Origin: Syntrophobacteraceae bacterium
Lineage (GTDB): Bacteria > Desulfobacterota > Syntrophobacteria > Syntrophobacterales > Syntrophobacteraceae
Assembly: GCA_018053185.1 (NCBI GenBank)
Contig: JAGPLX010000017.1
Location: 1 to 49,056, forward strand
DNA: 49,056 nucleotides
Reading direction: 5' to 3'
Shown here: positions 19,167 through 31,366 of the stretch, piece after piece
How the letters are laid out: each line of letters begins with the position of its first letter
How positions within the stretch are numbered: position 1 is the stretch's first letter
Program-made: the position numbers and the translations under genes
The notes under the pieces: model-generated
Told to the model about the DNA's origin: nothing
What the model saw: only the letters and a program-made list of their open reading frames with translations
Database searches by the model: none

Positions 19167-19412
19167 ATGTCGAAAAAGAAGAGTGAGTCGTTCGAAGAAG
19201 CCCTCAAGAAGCTGCAATCCCTTGTAGAAAGGCTCGAACGGGGTGACCTGCCCCTCGAGGAAGCCGTGGAATCCTTTACCGAAGGCATCCGCCTGGTGCA
19301 GTTTTGTCAGAAAAAGCTGGAAGAAGCCGAAAAGAAAATCCAGGTGCTGATGGCCAACCAGGAGGGTGGATGGAACGCTGTCCCCTTCGAGGGGTCTTCC
19401 CCTTCCGAGTGA
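19167..19412 (+). CDS. xseB: Exodeoxyribonuclease VII small subunit
   Basis: An 81-aa, mostly helical protein with the XseB core SFEEALKKLQSLVERLERGDLPLEEAVESFTEGIRLVQFCQKKLEEAEKKI. Several copies bind one XseA and control its activity. It starts 3 bp after xseA. The last ~15 residues, after KIQVLMANQ, are low-complexity. ispA begins about 120 bp downstream. Confidence 0.93.
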   Translation: MSKKKSESFEEALKKLQSLVERLERGDLPLEEAVESFTEGIRLVQFCQKKLEEAEKKIQVLMANQEGGWNAVPFEGSSPSE

Positions 19413-19534
19413 AGGCGATACGGGTCAAAAATGCACTTTCGAAGCCCGCAAAACGGCTTCAAAAGTATGGAAAGGCACGGGAAGGCGTGATAGAGTGGTT
19501 TTGCGGTGCCGGAATACAGGAGCTCGGATTGGAG

Positions 19535-20473
19535 ATGCAACCTTTTGATCTGAAAAAGTACCTGAGCGAGAGAAAAGAGTGGGTGGAAACAGCCCTCAAT
19601 CAATGCTTCCCTCCCTCCTCGAGGTTGGAGAAGCGGGTTGTGGAGGCGGCTCGCTACAGTCTTTTTGCAGGGGGCAAAAGGCTGCGGCCCATTCTTTGCC
19701 TGGCAGCCGCGGAAGCTGTTTCCGGAAGCCGCCGGTACCCAGCGTCGGCAGAATTGCCGGGCGGGGCCTTCCAGGCGGTCATGCCTGTCGCATGTGCCCT
19801 GGAAATGATCCACACCTATTCCCTGATTCACGATGACCTTCCCGCCATGGACAACGACGATTTTCGCAGGGGGCGTCCAACAAACCACAAGGTCTTCGGG
19901 GAAGCCATGGCCATACTGGCAGGGGATGCGCTCCTGACCGAGGCATTTGTGGTGATGGCCGGCCTTGGGGAAAAAGGCCTTTTCTCTCCCGACAAGATTC
20001 TCCAGGTGGTGGGCGTCATTGCCAGGGCGGCCGGCGCAAACGGGATGGTCGGGGGACAAACCATCGACCTTGAGTCCGAGAGCCGGGAGGTGGACATCGA
20101 GACTGTGGAGTATATGCACCGATGCAAGACTGGGGCGCTGATCACGGCTTCCCTGGAAGCGGGCGCCGTTCTCATGGGAGGAACGGAAGAAAGTGTTGCG
20201 GCCCTGATTCGATATGGGCATCATTTTGGGTTGGCGTTTCAAATCACCGACGACCTGTTGGATGTCGAGGGGGAGGCCCGGCTGATGGGCAAGACTCCAG
20301 GATCGGATGTCGCCAGGAACAAGAAGACCTATCCGGCCCTCATGGGCCTCAAGGCCTCCCACGAGTCGGCAAAGCGACACGTGGCGGAAGCCCTTGAGTC
20401 CCTGTCCTGCTTCGACGGGTCGGCTGAACCTTTGAGGGCCATTGCCATGCATCTGCTGGTCCGCAAAACATGA
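19535..20473 (+). CDS. ispA: Polyprenyl (farnesyl/geranylgeranyl) diphosphate synthase
   Basis: A short-chain trans-prenyltransferase that condenses IPP with allylic diphosphates to give C15 or C20 diphosphates for quinones, undecaprenol and hopanoids. The 312-aa protein shows AGGKRLRP near 45-52, the first aspartate motif DDLPAMD at 100-106 followed by DDFRRGRPTNH, and the second DDLLD at 239-243. Large residues before the first motif (MIHTYSLIHDD) fit a C15 product, but this is not decisive. ATG 19535 is chosen; TTG 19529, six bases after AGGAG, is also possible. The frame is open upstream over xseB. dxs, the first MEP pathway enzyme, is next after 145 bp. Confidence 0.9.
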   Translation: MQPFDLKKYLSERKEWVETALNQCFPPSSRLEKRVVEAARYSLFAGGKRLRPILCLAAAEAVSGSRRYPASAELPGGAFQAVMPVACALEMIHTYSLIHDDLPAMDNDDFRRGRPTNHKVFGEAMAILAGDALLTEAFVVMAGLGEKGLFSPDKILQVVGVIARAAGANGMVGGQTIDLESESREVDIETVEYMHRCKTGALITASLEAGAVLMGGTEESVAALIRYGHHFGLAFQITDDLLDVEGEARLMGKTPGSDVARNKKTYPALMGLKASHESAKRHVAEALESLSCFDGSAEPLRAIAMHLLVRKT

Positions 20474-20618
20474 AAGGAAATCGAGTCCCACGCGGTTTGC
20501 GGCAAAGCCTCGGTTCACCATTGAGGTGGGGGGAAGGCTCGATGCTGTGGAGGAAAGACCAAAGGTCGGCAGCCAACCACCAAAGGTGTGGATGATCGCA
20601 TTTCGAAGAGGTTGAAAC

Positions 20619-22556
20619 TTGAAAGAAGAACAAGAGAAACCGTTGCTTTCTCGAATAGACGGTCCGTCACAACTCAAGCAGCTGTCCCTGGCGCAACTCC
20701 AGCAGTTGGCCCAGGAAATTCGTGAGGTCATCATCCGGACGCTCTCCGTAAACGGCGGGCATTTGGCTCCGAGCCTGGGGGTGGTCGAGCTCACCCTGGC
20801 ACTCCATTTCGTGTTCGACAGTCCACACGATCGCATCATCTGGGATGTGGGACATCAGGCATATGCCCACAAAATCCTTACGGGACGTCGTCCCCTGTTT
20901 CATACTATCCGGCAGGAAGGGGGAATCAGCGGTTTTCCCAAGAGGAGTGAGAGCAACCATGATGCGTTCGGGACGGGGCACTCCAGCACTTCCATCTCGA
21001 GTGCCCTTGGAATGGCGGTAGCCAACTCGCTCAGGGGATCCACAAACCGGACCATTGCGGTCATCGGTGACGGCAGCATGACAGGCGGAATGGCTTTCGA
21101 GGCTTTGAACCATGCTGGAGACCTGGACAGGGACCTGATCGTTGTGCTCAACGACAACGAAATGTCGATCTCCCCCAACGTCGGTGCCTTATCCTCTTTC
21201 CTAAGCCGCAAATTATCGAACAAGACTCTCATCAATCTCAAACGCGAGATGGAAAACTTCCTCAAATCCATCCCCGGACTGGGACCAAACATTATACAGC
21301 TGCTTCGACGAAGCGAGGATTCCCTGGTCTCTCTCTTCACCCCCGGCATGCTTTTCCAGGCCCTGGATTTCCATTATATCGGGCCCATCAAGGGTCATCG
21401 CCTGGATCGACTCATCGAAGTCCTCCAGGCTGTGCGGTACATCAAAGGACCGGTGCTCATCCATGTCATGACCCAGAAAGGCAAGGGGTATCCGCCGGCG
21501 GAAAAAGACCCCACTCGTTTTCACGGCGTGGGAGCTTTTGATGTGGAAACAGGAAGGAGTCTCAACTCCGCCTCGTGCATTCCGTCCTACACCCAGGTTT
21601 TTGGAGAATCCATCACGAGCCTTGCCGAGCAGGATCCCAAGGTAGTGGCCATCACGGCCGCCATGCCCCAGGGAACCGGCCTGGATCTGTTCTCGAAAAG
21701 TTTCCCTGAACGATTCTTCGATGTGGGCATCGCCGAACAGCACGCGGTGACCTTTGCCGCGGGGTTGGCTGTGGATGGATTCAAACCGGTGGTTGCCGTT
21801 TATTCCACTTTTCTGCAGCGGGCCTACGACCAGATCATCCACGACGTTTGTCTCCAGAACCTGCCGGTCGTATTCTGCATGGATCGCGGAGGTATTGTGG
21901 GGGAAGATGGTCCCACCCATCACGGGGTTTTCGATCTTTCGTTCCTTCGCTCGATCCCCAACATGGTGCTCATGGCACCCAAGGACGAAAACGAGCTGCG
22001 CCACATGCTCAAGACGGCCCTGGACCATCCTGGTCCCGCAGCTCTTCGCTACCCGCGGGGAAGCGGCCGGGGAGTGCCCCTGGATTCGGATTTCCGGACC
22101 CTGCCCATCGGCAAGGGGGAGGTTTTGCGGGAAGGCGAGGACCTCTTGCTCATCGGAATTGGATCCACCGTGTATCCCTGCCTGGAAGCCGCTCGGAGAC
22201 TGGAAGTCCAGGGGATCGAGTCCACGGTGATCAACGCTCGTTTCGTGAAACCTCTGGACCTGGAACTGCTCCTCCAGCACGCCCGGAAAATCAAACGGGT
22301 GATTACCGTGGAAGAGAATGTTCTGGCGGGAGGGTTCGGGAGCGCGGTGCTCGAGATGTTCCAGGAGGCGGGATATTTTCCCCGGACCTTCGTTCGTCTC
22401 GGTCTCCCGGATTCCTTTATCCCCCATGGAAGCCAGAAAGTTTTGAGGGCTGTGCATGGGATCGATGCCGACGGCATCGAGCGGGCCGCACAGGAAGTTT
22501 TGGAAGTGCACCATGGCCAGGCGTTGCGTGCGATTGGACAGGCTGCTCGTCGATAG
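20619..22556 (+). CDS. dxs: 1-deoxy-D-xylulose-5-phosphate synthase
   Basis: DXS joins pyruvate and glyceraldehyde 3-phosphate with thiamine diphosphate, the first step of the MEP isoprenoid pathway. The 645-aa protein shows [36 protein letters not shown], the ThDP/Mg site [19 protein letters not shown] (GDG at 150-152) with LNDNEMSI, and the transketolase glutamate in [17 protein letters not shown]. The start is a TTG at 20619, seven bases after GAAGAGG; no ATG or GTG suits the family N terminus better. The 3' end overlaps tlyA by 44 bases in another frame. Confidence 0.95.
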   Translation: MKEEQEKPLLSRIDGPSQLKQLSLAQLQQLAQEIREVIIRTLSVNGGHLAPSLGVVELTLALHFVFDSPHDRIIWDVGHQAYAHKILTGRRPLFHTIRQEGGISGFPKRSESNHDAFGTGHSSTSISSALGMAVANSLRGSTNRTIAVIGDGSMTGGMAFEALNHAGDLDRDLIVVLNDNEMSISPNVGALSSFLSRKLSNKTLINLKREMENFLKSIPGLGPNIIQLLRRSEDSLVSLFTPGMLFQALDFHYIGPIKGHRLDRLIEVLQAVRYIKGPVLIHVMTQKGKGYPPAEKDPTRFHGVGAFDVETGRSLNSASCIPSYTQVFGESITSLAEQDPKVVAITAAMPQGTGLDLFSKSFPERFFDVGIAEQHAVTFAAGLAVDGFKPVVAVYSTFLQRAYDQIIHDVCLQNLPVVFCMDRGGIVGEDGPTHHGVFDLSFLRSIPNMVLMAPKDENELRHMLKTALDHPGPAALRYPRGSGRGVPLDSDFRTLPIGKGEVLREGEDLLLIGIGSTVYPCLEAARRLEVQGIESTVINARFVKPLDLELLLQHARKIKRVITVEENVLAGGFGSAVLEMFQEAGYFPRTFVRLGLPDSFIPHGSQKVLRAVHGIDADGIERAAQEVLEVHHGQALRAIGQAARR

Positions 22557-23250
22557 AGGCCTGACCTCGAGTCGTGAGCGCGCGCAGGCGCTCATTCTGG
22601 CTGCCCGGGTCCTGGTCGACGAGGTCCGTATCACCAAGGCGGGGCAAAAGGTCCCAGAAGATTCCCCAATCCGGATCGAGGGGGAAATTCCTTTCGTCAG
22701 TCGGGGCGGCTACAAATTGCATCACGCCTTGATTCATTTCGGCGTGGACGTGACCGGCCTGGTAGCCATGGATGTGGGTGCCTCCACCGGCGGCTTCACG
22801 GACTGCCTGTTGCAAAGAGGCGGACGCCGCGTCTATGCCGTGGACGTGGGCTACGGACAGCTGGCATGGAAGCTCCGCCAGGATCCGCGGGTGATTGTCC
22901 TCGAGCGCCGCAATATTCGCCACCTTCCCCAGGACATCATTCCTGAACCGATTCAGATTGCCGTCATCGATACTTCTTTCATATCGCTTAAACTGGTCAT
23001 CCCGGCCACCTTGCGGTTTCTTGGCCCGGAAGGGATACTCATCGCCCTAATCAAGCCCCAGTTCGAAGCGGGTCCCTCGAGGGTGGGCAAAGGAGGAGTC
23101 GTTCGCGACCCAGCGGTTCACGGGGAGATTTGCAGCTCCATGAGGAATCTGGCCGAATCCCTGGGACTTGGGGTGTTGGGGATCATTCCCTCCCCTATCC
23201 TGGGACCCAAAGGGAACAGGGAGTTTCTACTGGGAGCCTTCTGTCCGTAA
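22513..23250 (+). CDS. tlyA: TlyA family rRNA (cytidine-2'-O)-methyltransferase
   Basis: A 245-aa protein with an N-terminal S4 RNA-binding domain ([31 protein letters not shown]) and a FtsJ-like SAM domain: [59 protein letters not shown] and LIKPQFEAG. TlyA proteins 2'-O-methylate 16S and/or 23S rRNA cytidines; in some species they have been reported as haemolysins. ATG 22513 has GGAAG at 22502-22506 and lies 44 bases inside dxs; GTG 22528 is an alternative. Overlap with dxs implies coupled translation. rlmH follows after 25 bp. Confidence 0.9.
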   Translation: MARRCVRLDRLLVDRGLTSSRERAQALILAARVLVDEVRITKAGQKVPEDSPIRIEGEIPFVSRGGYKLHHALIHFGVDVTGLVAMDVGASTGGFTDCLLQRGGRRVYAVDVGYGQLAWKLRQDPRVIVLERRNIRHLPQDIIPEPIQIAVIDTSFISLKLVIPATLRFLGPEGILIALIKPQFEAGPSRVGKGGVVRDPAVHGEICSSMRNLAESLGLGVLGIIPSPILGPKGNREFLLGAFCP

Positions 23251-23275
23251 TCCACCAATCCGGAGAAGCTTCTCC

Positions 23276-23749
23276 ATGATGACCCTGAACCTGGTATTTG
23301 TGGGAAAAACGGCACTCCCGTCGATCGATATTGCCATCGAGCGGTATCTGGGCCGCCTGGGTCATTACATTCCCACACGGGTGTACCAGGTCAGGGCGGA
23401 GAGGATCCTGCACAAGAGCATCGAGGAGACGGTCCGGGAGAGGGAGAGCGGGCGGATTCTCGATCTGGTGGGGAAAGAGGATTACCTGGTTGTTTGGGAC
23501 CAGCGGGGCCGTGAATTCGATTCGGTCGGCCTTGCAGGATTCCTGGAACGATTGCGTGCAGAAGGAGCGGCGAAGGTCTGGATGGTGACGGGCGGCCCCC
23601 TGGGGGTCTCGCCGAAGCTCCTCGAAGCAGCCAATTCCGTATTGGCGCTCTCCAGGATGACGTTTCCTCACGACATCGCCCGGCTGGTCCTGGCGGAACA
23701 GCTCTACCGGGCATTCACGATCCTCAGGAATGAACCCTACCATAAGTAA
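23276..23749 (+). CDS. rlmH: 23S rRNA pseudouridine-1915 N3-methyltransferase RlmH
   Basis: RlmH is a SPOUT-class enzyme that methylates pseudouridine 1915 in helix 69 of 23S rRNA on the 70S ribosome. The 157-aa protein has LVFVGKT at its start, IEERYL-like IAIERYLGRLGHYIP, YLVVWDQRGREFDS, VTGGPLGVSPKLLEAAN for the SAM knot, and the hallmark end HDIARLVLAEQLYRAFTILRNEPYHK (given in part). ATG 23276 is the first of a double ATG and follows GGAGAAG by seven bases. Last gene of the xseA-rlmH block, facing the Nfu gene. Confidence 0.95.
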   Translation: MMTLNLVFVGKTALPSIDIAIERYLGRLGHYIPTRVYQVRAERILHKSIEETVRERESGRILDLVGKEDYLVVWDQRGREFDSVGLAGFLERLRAEGAAKVWMVTGGPLGVSPKLLEAANSVLALSRMTFPHDIARLVLAEQLYRAFTILRNEPYHK

Positions 23750-23893
23750 AACGGCTCCCCGCCGGGATCCGACTCCCGACCAAAAGCCGCGATACGGGGG
23801 CCGACTCCCGGCTTGGGAGCCTGACGGGCCAACGGGTTTCAAAGGAAGGCAGGCCCGATCCCTCCCCTCCCTCGGCGGATGCTTCGGCTTTCT

Positions 23894-24112
23894 TTACACG
23901 GCAACCACTTCGCTGACGCCGGGGACTTCCTGCTTGATGATCCTTTCGATGCCGGCCTTGAGGGTCATCCGGCTCATGGGACATCCATGGCAGGCTCCCT
24001 GCAGGCGGACCTTGACCACGGTACCATCCACACCCACCAGCTCGACGTTCCCACCATCCTGCTGGAGCATGGGGCGAATCTTTTCCAACGCCTGTTCGAC
24101 CAGTTCACGCAT
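23894..24112 (-). CDS. NifU C-terminal domain protein (Nfu-type Fe-S scaffold)
   Basis: A 72-aa stand-alone Nfu domain: LEKIRPMLQQDGGNVELVGVDG at the start, then the cluster-binding LQGACHGCPMS with C41 and C44, and IERIIKQEVPGVSEVV at the end. Such proteins carry and deliver Fe-S clusters to target enzymes, which suits an anaerobe rich in Fe-S proteins. The start ATG (complement of 24110-24112) is preceded by a perfect AGGAGG nine bases away; the frame is open for 29 codons upstream, but these look non-coding. It is monocistronic and divergent from hpt. Confidence 0.92.
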   Translation of the reverse strand: MRELVEQALEKIRPMLQQDGGNVELVGVDGTVVKVRLQGACHGCPMSRMTLKAGIERIIKQEVPGVSEVVAV

Positions 24113-24146
24113 TTCCAGGTTCCTCCTAGGGTTATGGGTTTTTGTT

Positions 24147-24175
24147 TCTATAACCGTTTGACAGTTCAAAAGCAA
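24147..24175 (-). promoter_or_regulatory. Possible promoter of the Nfu gene
   Basis: On the minus strand TTGCTT (complement of 24170-24175) and TATAGA (complement of 24147-24152) are 17 bp apart and end about 35 bp from the start codon. The -35 box is weak (3 of 6). Confidence 0.35.
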
Positions 24176-24315
24176 CGAAAACGGCGGAAGGAGAAGCAAA
24201 GGGATGAGGGTTCCTCAACCGATGCTTCCTGGTTGCTCGTCGAAGGACTTGAGCACCGTTGGCGGTTTCACCGTCGTAAATCGAGTGGAATTAAGCAGTT
24301 AAAAGAGGTTACCCA

Positions 24316-24344
24316 TTGATTTCCGCCTTGAAGTCCGATACATT
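24316..24344 (+). promoter_or_regulatory. Possible promoter of hpt
   Basis: TTGATT (24316-24321), 17 bp, TACATT (24339-24344). Each box matches four consensus bases. The -35 box overlaps the TTACCCATTGA motif at 24309-24319. Confidence 0.4.
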
Positions 24345-24519
24345 GATCACCGCTTTTGTTCTTCGATCGACCCATTCCGCTGGGGCATCGGGTCTGTGGG
24401 ACCTTGGCCGTGGACCAGGTTTGCGCGAGTTCCCGCGGCATCACCCATTCCACGGGAGCGCCTTTTCCGGGGAATCCATCGAAAAAACCGGCATTTGAGA
24501 CGGAACTGAGGAGAAGGAG

Positions 24520-25050
24520 ATGAAGGAAGATTACCGACTGGTATCGAGGGTCTCTTCGGTCGAGCTCAGGCGAAAAGTGGACGAACTGGCGCACCAAATC
24601 AACGAGGACTATTCCGGGAAGAAGGTAATCCTCGTCGGAATTCTGAAAGGTGCCTTCATCTTTCTGGCCGATCTGGCACGACGGCTTTCATTTCCCGTGG
24701 AAGTGGATTTTGTCCGGTTATCGAGTTATGGAGACAAAAGCCGCTCCAGCGGCGCTGTTCGGATCACCAAGGACATCGAGATGAACATCGAGGGGCGGCA
24801 TGTGATCGTGGTGGAGGATATTGTGGACACGGGAACTACTCTTGCCTGGTTTCTGGAGCGGCTCAAAGAGCGTAAGCCTGCATCTTTGAAGGTTTGTGCT
24901 CTCATTGACAAGATCGAGCGCCGAGAAGTGGATGTGGCCATTGACTATGTCGGCCTCCGCATCGAGAGCGGATTTCTCGTCGGCTACGGTCTTGATTACT
25001 CGGAAAGGCACCGAAACCTTCCGGAAATCTGCGAAATCGAGTTCACGTAA
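24520..25050 (+). CDS. hpt: Hypoxanthine phosphoribosyltransferase
   Basis: Purine-salvage enzyme that makes IMP (and often GMP) from base and PRPP. The 176-aa protein has the type I PRTase layout: ILVGILKGAFIFLADLARRL near 37-55, the flexible-loop region VRLSSYGDKSRSSGAVRI, the PRPP motif VIVVEDIVDTGTTL at 95-108, and the base-binding end IDYVGLRIESGFLVGYGLDYSERHRNLP. GGAGAAGGAG lies directly upstream of ATG 24520. The next gene starts 90 bp downstream. Confidence 0.95.
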   Translation: MKEDYRLVSRVSSVELRRKVDELAHQINEDYSGKKVILVGILKGAFIFLADLARRLSFPVEVDFVRLSSYGDKSRSSGAVRITKDIEMNIEGRHVIVVEDIVDTGTTLAWFLERLKERKPASLKVCALIDKIERREVDVAIDYVGLRIESGFLVGYGLDYSERHRNLPEICEIEFT

Positions 25051-25140
25051 TCATGCCCTTGCCCATGAACTCCGGGTCCCTCGAACCCAAAATTTTTGCG
25101 GATCACCGGGTAGGTTCGGTTCATTGAAGGAAGACGGTAC

Positions 25141-25899
25141 ATGATCGTTACGTGTGAATCCTGCAAAACCAAATTCCGACTGGATCCCACCCGGCTGAAA
25201 GGACCTCGAACCAAGGTCCGGTGCTCTCGCTGCGGGCACATGTTTTCGGTAAGCCAACCCGAAGAGGAAGTGCTCATTCATATAGACTTGTCGGAGGATG
25301 CCGTGGGCCTGGAAGACCAAAGCACCCGCCACTCCACGCCCTCTTCGGCTCCCGCCCTTCCCGGCATCGCAAAGGCACCTTCTTCCAAAAAAAAGCTGCT
25401 CTGGATACTTCCCCTTGCCCTCCTCGCAGGGGGAGTTGCCTACTTTCTGACCGGTTCGCCCAGCAAGACCCCTCCGGGACCCTCTTCGTCTCCCACCGAA
25501 ATCAAGGAACCCGTAGTAAGCATCCTCGATACGACCCATGCCTATTTTCTGGACAACCTCCATGTAGGCCAGATCTTTGTTGTGGAAGGGGAAATCGTCA
25601 ACGAATCCTCCAAGCCCGTCAGTTTTGTTCTGCTCGAGGGAAAGCTCTACAAGCGGGACAACAAGGTTGCCCAGTCCCAGCGCTGCTATGCCGGAAACAG
25701 CATGAACCGCAAGGAACTGGTGCAGTTCAACGCCACCGAACTCCAGAATCGCATGATGAACCGGGAAGGAAAGGATCTCTCCAATGTCAACATTCAGCCG
25801 TCCAGGAGGGTCCCCTTCATGTTGGTGTTTCATAACCTCCCGGACATGGACCTTCTGGGAGACTACAGCGTCGAGGTCGTGAGCTCGAAGTTTGATTGA
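25141..25899 (+). CDS. MJ0042-type zinc-ribbon membrane protein with DUF3426-like domain
   Basis: The 252-aa protein starts with an MJ0042 zinc finger: C5 and C8 (CESC), C28 and C31 (CSRC), with the family's KTKFRLDPTRLKG and VRCSRCGHMFSV. A Ser/Pro-rich linker follows, then one membrane helix at about 86-104 (after a KKK anchor), and a periplasmic beta-rich domain resembling DUF3426 (VVEGEIVNESSKPVSFVLLEGKLY). Zinc head in the cytoplasm and domain outside is the likely topology. Such genes are common in Desulfobacterota and function is not known. It lies between hpt and serS; a GAAGG purine tract precedes ATG 25141. Confidence 0.82.
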   Translation: MIVTCESCKTKFRLDPTRLKGPRTKVRCSRCGHMFSVSQPEEEVLIHIDLSEDAVGLEDQSTRHSTPSSAPALPGIAKAPSSKKKLLWILPLALLAGGVAYFLTGSPSKTPPGPSSSPTEIKEPVVSILDTTHAYFLDNLHVGQIFVVEGEIVNESSKPVSFVLLEGKLYKRDNKVAQSQRCYAGNSMNRKELVQFNATELQNRMMNREGKDLSNVNIQPSRRVPFMLVFHNLPDMDLLGDYSVEVVSSKFD

Positions 25900-25944
25900 G
25901 TCCGAGACCGATGCCGGGTGACACCGACGGCACGCAAGATTCGC

Positions 25945-26025
25945 TTAACCCATTGAAGTGACAAAACAAAAGAAATTGACAAACCTTTTGGTTCGATGAT
26001 AAGAGATTTTTGTTTAACCCATTGA
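25945..26025 (+). repeat. Direct repeat TTAACCCATTGA ahead of serS
   Basis: The 12-bp word occurs at 25945-25956 and exactly again at 26014-26025, 69 bp apart, on either side of the putative serS promoter. A one-base-shorter relative (TTACCCATTGA) occurs in the hpt leader at 24309-24319. Could be an operator or chance. Confidence 0.5.
25976..26003 (+). promoter_or_regulatory. Putative serS promoter
   Basis: A perfect TTGACA (25976-25981), 16 bp, GATAAG (25998-26003). It lies 75 bp ahead of serS, in an A/T-rich stretch that stands out from the surrounding sequence. Confidence 0.5.
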
Positions 26026-26032
26026 TAATTGA

Positions 26033-27358
<1,326 letters not shown>

Positions 27359-27392
27359 ATCATGGATGATAGAACGACAAGGAGCGTGGGAC

Positions 27393-27719
27393 ATGACGAA
27401 GAGTCAGCTCATCGAGGCGCTGGCGAAAGCGGAGGGGATCACTCTGAAAGCCGCGGAAACGGCTGTCAACGTGACTTTTCAGAGCATGGAGAATGCCTTG
27501 ATCCGTTCGGACCGCCTCGAGATTCGTGGCTTTGGGAGCTTCAAGGTGAAGTATTATGAAGGCTACAAAGGGAGAAACCCCAAGACGGGCGAGTTGATCG
27601 AGGTACAGTTCAAGAAACTGCCGTTCTTCAAGGTGGGGAAAGAACTAAGAGAACGGGTCAACGGCGGGCGACCCGAGGTGGAAAGTGTCACAGAGCGTGA
27701 AGGGACAAAGGATCTCTAG
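27393..27719 (+). CDS. HU/IHF family DNA-binding protein (IHF-like)
   Basis: A 108-aa nucleoid protein. The fold is intact: MTKSQLIEALAKAEGITLKAAE for the helical base, then IRGFGSFKVKYYEGYKGRNPKTGELIEV with the DNA-bending arm and its conserved RNP, then PFFKVGKELRERVN. The KYYEGYKGRNPKTG arm and PFFKxGKELRxxVN end resemble IHF beta more than HU. About 17 extra acidic residues follow the fold. ATG 27393 sits eight bases after AAGGAG. Compare the canonical HU at 31415-31687. Confidence 0.9.
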   Translation: MTKSQLIEALAKAEGITLKAAETAVNVTFQSMENALIRSDRLEIRGFGSFKVKYYEGYKGRNPKTGELIEVQFKKLPFFKVGKELRERVNGGRPEVESVTEREGTKDL

Positions 27720-27805
27720 GTCTTTTTCGAGCTCCGGGCTTTCGCTCCGTTTTGGATTGAAGGAGGGGCGGTGCCGAGGGCGAAGTTATTAGATGCTGTG
27801 GCCTC

Positions 27806-28156
27806 CTATTTGTCCCGGATGAACAGGAGGTAGACGTTCACCCCGATGATCCCGATGGCAACACCCAGAAATTCCAGGAGCTTGGATAAGGGTATGGCTT
27901 CCCCCGCAGGGGGAAACCTGGTCTGAAGGAAGAAAACAAATACCGCTGCCGAGATTCCCACCAGGAGAATTCGATGATGCCTCCTCACGATGAGATACAC
28001 GAGCAAGGGAACCGATACCAGCCACGTGAACGGATTCAGCAACACCTCCTGCCAGTCAACCCCGGAGAGAAGGTCCATGATTTTGTTCAGATCATATTCC
28101 GTGAGAAACCGAACGAATTCCTGCCAGACGGATTTTATCCAATCCACGGTCGTCAT
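27806..28156 (-). CDS. Small integral membrane protein, unknown function
   Basis: I do not recognise the family. The 116-aa product has an amphipathic N-terminal third (WIKSVWQEFVRFLTEYDLNKIM), then three likely membrane helices at about 43-60, 64-80 and 93-111, with RRHHR between the first two and a short charged end. The stop of acyP and the start of this gene overlap as ATGA, so the two are translationally coupled and co-transcribed with ligA. Function is not inferable from the neighbours. Confidence 0.7.
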   Translation of the reverse strand: MTTVDWIKSVWQEFVRFLTEYDLNKIMDLLSGVDWQEVLLNPFTWLVSVPLLVYLIVRRHHRILLVGISAAVFVFFLQTRFPPAGEAIPLSKLLEFLGVAIGIIGVNVYLLFIRDK

Positions 28157-28437
28157 CTTCCGTACTGAATGTCGAAGTTTTCAAATTCCCCCCGATAGGC
28201 CTCATCGAGCACCTCAACATGTTCCACGCGCCCCAGAAAGCTTCCCTTGCGGCACCATTCGATTATTTGTTCCACCTTATCCGCATCCCCTTCAAACAGG
28301 GCCTCGACTCGACCGTCGGCCAGGTTTCGCACCCAGCCTGTGACACCGGCTCTGCGGGCGGCATCCCGGGTGTAGGCTCGGAAAAAAACCCCCTGCACTC
28401 TTCCCGTGATCAGCACACGAACTCGCCGTTGTTGCAT
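28153..28437 (-). CDS. acyP: Acylphosphatase
   Basis: A 94-aa acylphosphatase, which hydrolyses carboxyl-phosphate bonds of small metabolites such as acetyl phosphate. It has the phosphate-binding loop GRVQGVFFRAYTRDAARRAGVTGWVRNLADGRVEALFEG (in parts), with the catalytic arginine in VFFR and asparagine in VRNLADG, and the tail FDIQYGR. The frame is open upstream, but the ATG at 28435-28437 has GAGGAAGG before it. It begins 10 bp after ligA ends and overlaps the membrane-protein gene by 4 bp. Confidence 0.94.
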   Translation of the reverse strand: MQQRRVRVLITGRVQGVFFRAYTRDAARRAGVTGWVRNLADGRVEALFEGDADKVEQIIEWCRKGSFLGRVEHVEVLDEAYRGEFENFDIQYGR

Positions 28438-28447
28438 GGACCCTTCC

Positions 28448-30517
<2,070 letters not shown>

Positions 30518-30586
30518 CTAAGCCGTCGGGTGGCTTTCTTCCAGTATGCGGGGAACAGCCCTCTTGGGCCTCGTACCGCCCTTGTG

Positions 30587-31327
30587 TCATCGAAGAGGCG
30601 CCGTGGCTTCCGGAATCCATTCGGCCAGTCTACGTCTGGTTTCCTGGAAACGACTCTCCCGAAAGCCGGGAGTCCATTTCATGTCGAACAACTCGTCGGA
30701 AACCACCAGGATCGACCCCAGTTCGATTGCGCGGAAATGTGCGACCTGGAAGAGGGCGGAGGTTTCCATGTCCACGGCCAGGGCCCCGGATTCCTGGTAG
30801 AACTGCACTTTCCGCGGGGTCTCCCGGTACGGTGCATCCGTGGTCCAAACCTTCCCAAGGTGTACGACAAACTCCGGTTCCCGCAGCTTCTCCTTCAAGA
30901 TGCGGAAAATCCTCGCCGATGGGCCAGTTTCAGTCTCCTCGACGGGATAATGCCGAGACGTCCCCTCTTCGGAGAAAGCCCCGGTCGGCAGGACAACGTC
31001 TCCAATTTTCACCTCGGGCTGGAGGGAACCGCACCAACCCACAGTCACCACCCGCTGGACTCCCAGTGCGATCATCTTTTCGAGAACCATCACCGCCTGA
31101 GGTGCCCCGATCATAGGACCAACCACGGCCACGGCACCATGGGAATCGCGAACGGTACGAACAGGTGCCAGAAAGAGTGGTTTTTCCTCCCGTGCACCAC
31201 ACGAAATCCATTGAAAAAAGAGATCTAGATCTTGGGGAGTGAAAACTACGAATGCAAAAGGCGGAAGGAGGCTTTCCCGTCTTCCTTTCCGAGGTTCAAT
31301 GAGAGCTTGACGATCACGGTTCGGCAT
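30587..31327 (-). CDS. Nucleoside phosphorylase family protein (uridine phosphorylase-like)
   Basis: A 246-aa PNP_UDP_1 fold protein. Recognisable parts are VVGPMIGAPQAVMVLEKMIALG, the sugar/phosphate region VTVGWCGSLQPEVKIGDVVLP, the segment GAFSEEGTSRHYP, and the nucleoside-binding VDMETSALFQVAHFRAIELGSILVVSDEL. The EEGTSRHY segment points to the uridine phosphorylase branch rather than to MTA or purine phosphorylases; the exact base is not certain. The start ATG is at 31325-31327. It lies between HU and ligA on the same strand. Confidence 0.8.
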   Translation of the reverse strand: MPNRDRQALIEPRKGRRESLLPPFAFVVFTPQDLDLFFQWISCGAREEKPLFLAPVRTVRDSHGAVAVVGPMIGAPQAVMVLEKMIALGVQRVVTVGWCGSLQPEVKIGDVVLPTGAFSEEGTSRHYPVEETETGPSARIFRILKEKLREPEFVVHLGKVWTTDAPYRETPRKVQFYQESGALAVDMETSALFQVAHFRAIELGSILVVSDELFDMKWTPGFRESRFQETRRRLAEWIPEATAPLR

Positions 31328-31366
31328 TCAAATGGCCGGAATACCCTTCGTGGATTGACCTGAGCA

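Larger units (their letters stand above)
24113..24519. other. Divergent regulatory region between the Nfu gene and hpt
   Basis: No gene is recognised in these 407 bp. It holds putative promoters for both flanking genes (24147-24175 minus; 24316-24344 plus), a small hairpin TGAGG/CCTCA near 24205-24217 and the motif TTACCCATTGA at 24309-24319, which also occurs twice ahead of serS. The right part, 24345-24519, is a 5' leader of about 165 nt for hpt with no riboswitch I can recognise. Confidence 0.5.

Noticed and set aside
19307-20839. A 510-codon open frame on the minus strand
   Set aside because: It is antisense to ispA and part of dxs, both of which have clear catalytic motifs on the plus strand.
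23750-23893. A third copy of the structured repeat after rlmH
   Set aside because: AAACGGCTCCCCGCCGGGAT resembles the repeat's start, but the rest does not align and there are no matching ends. Only a 10-bp direct repeat (CCGACTCCCG at 23769 and 23801) remains.
24158-24163. A perfect TTGACA on the plus strand ahead of hpt
   Set aside because: No -10-like hexamer lies 15-19 bp downstream (the sequence there is ACGGCG), so it is unlikely to be a promoter on this strand.
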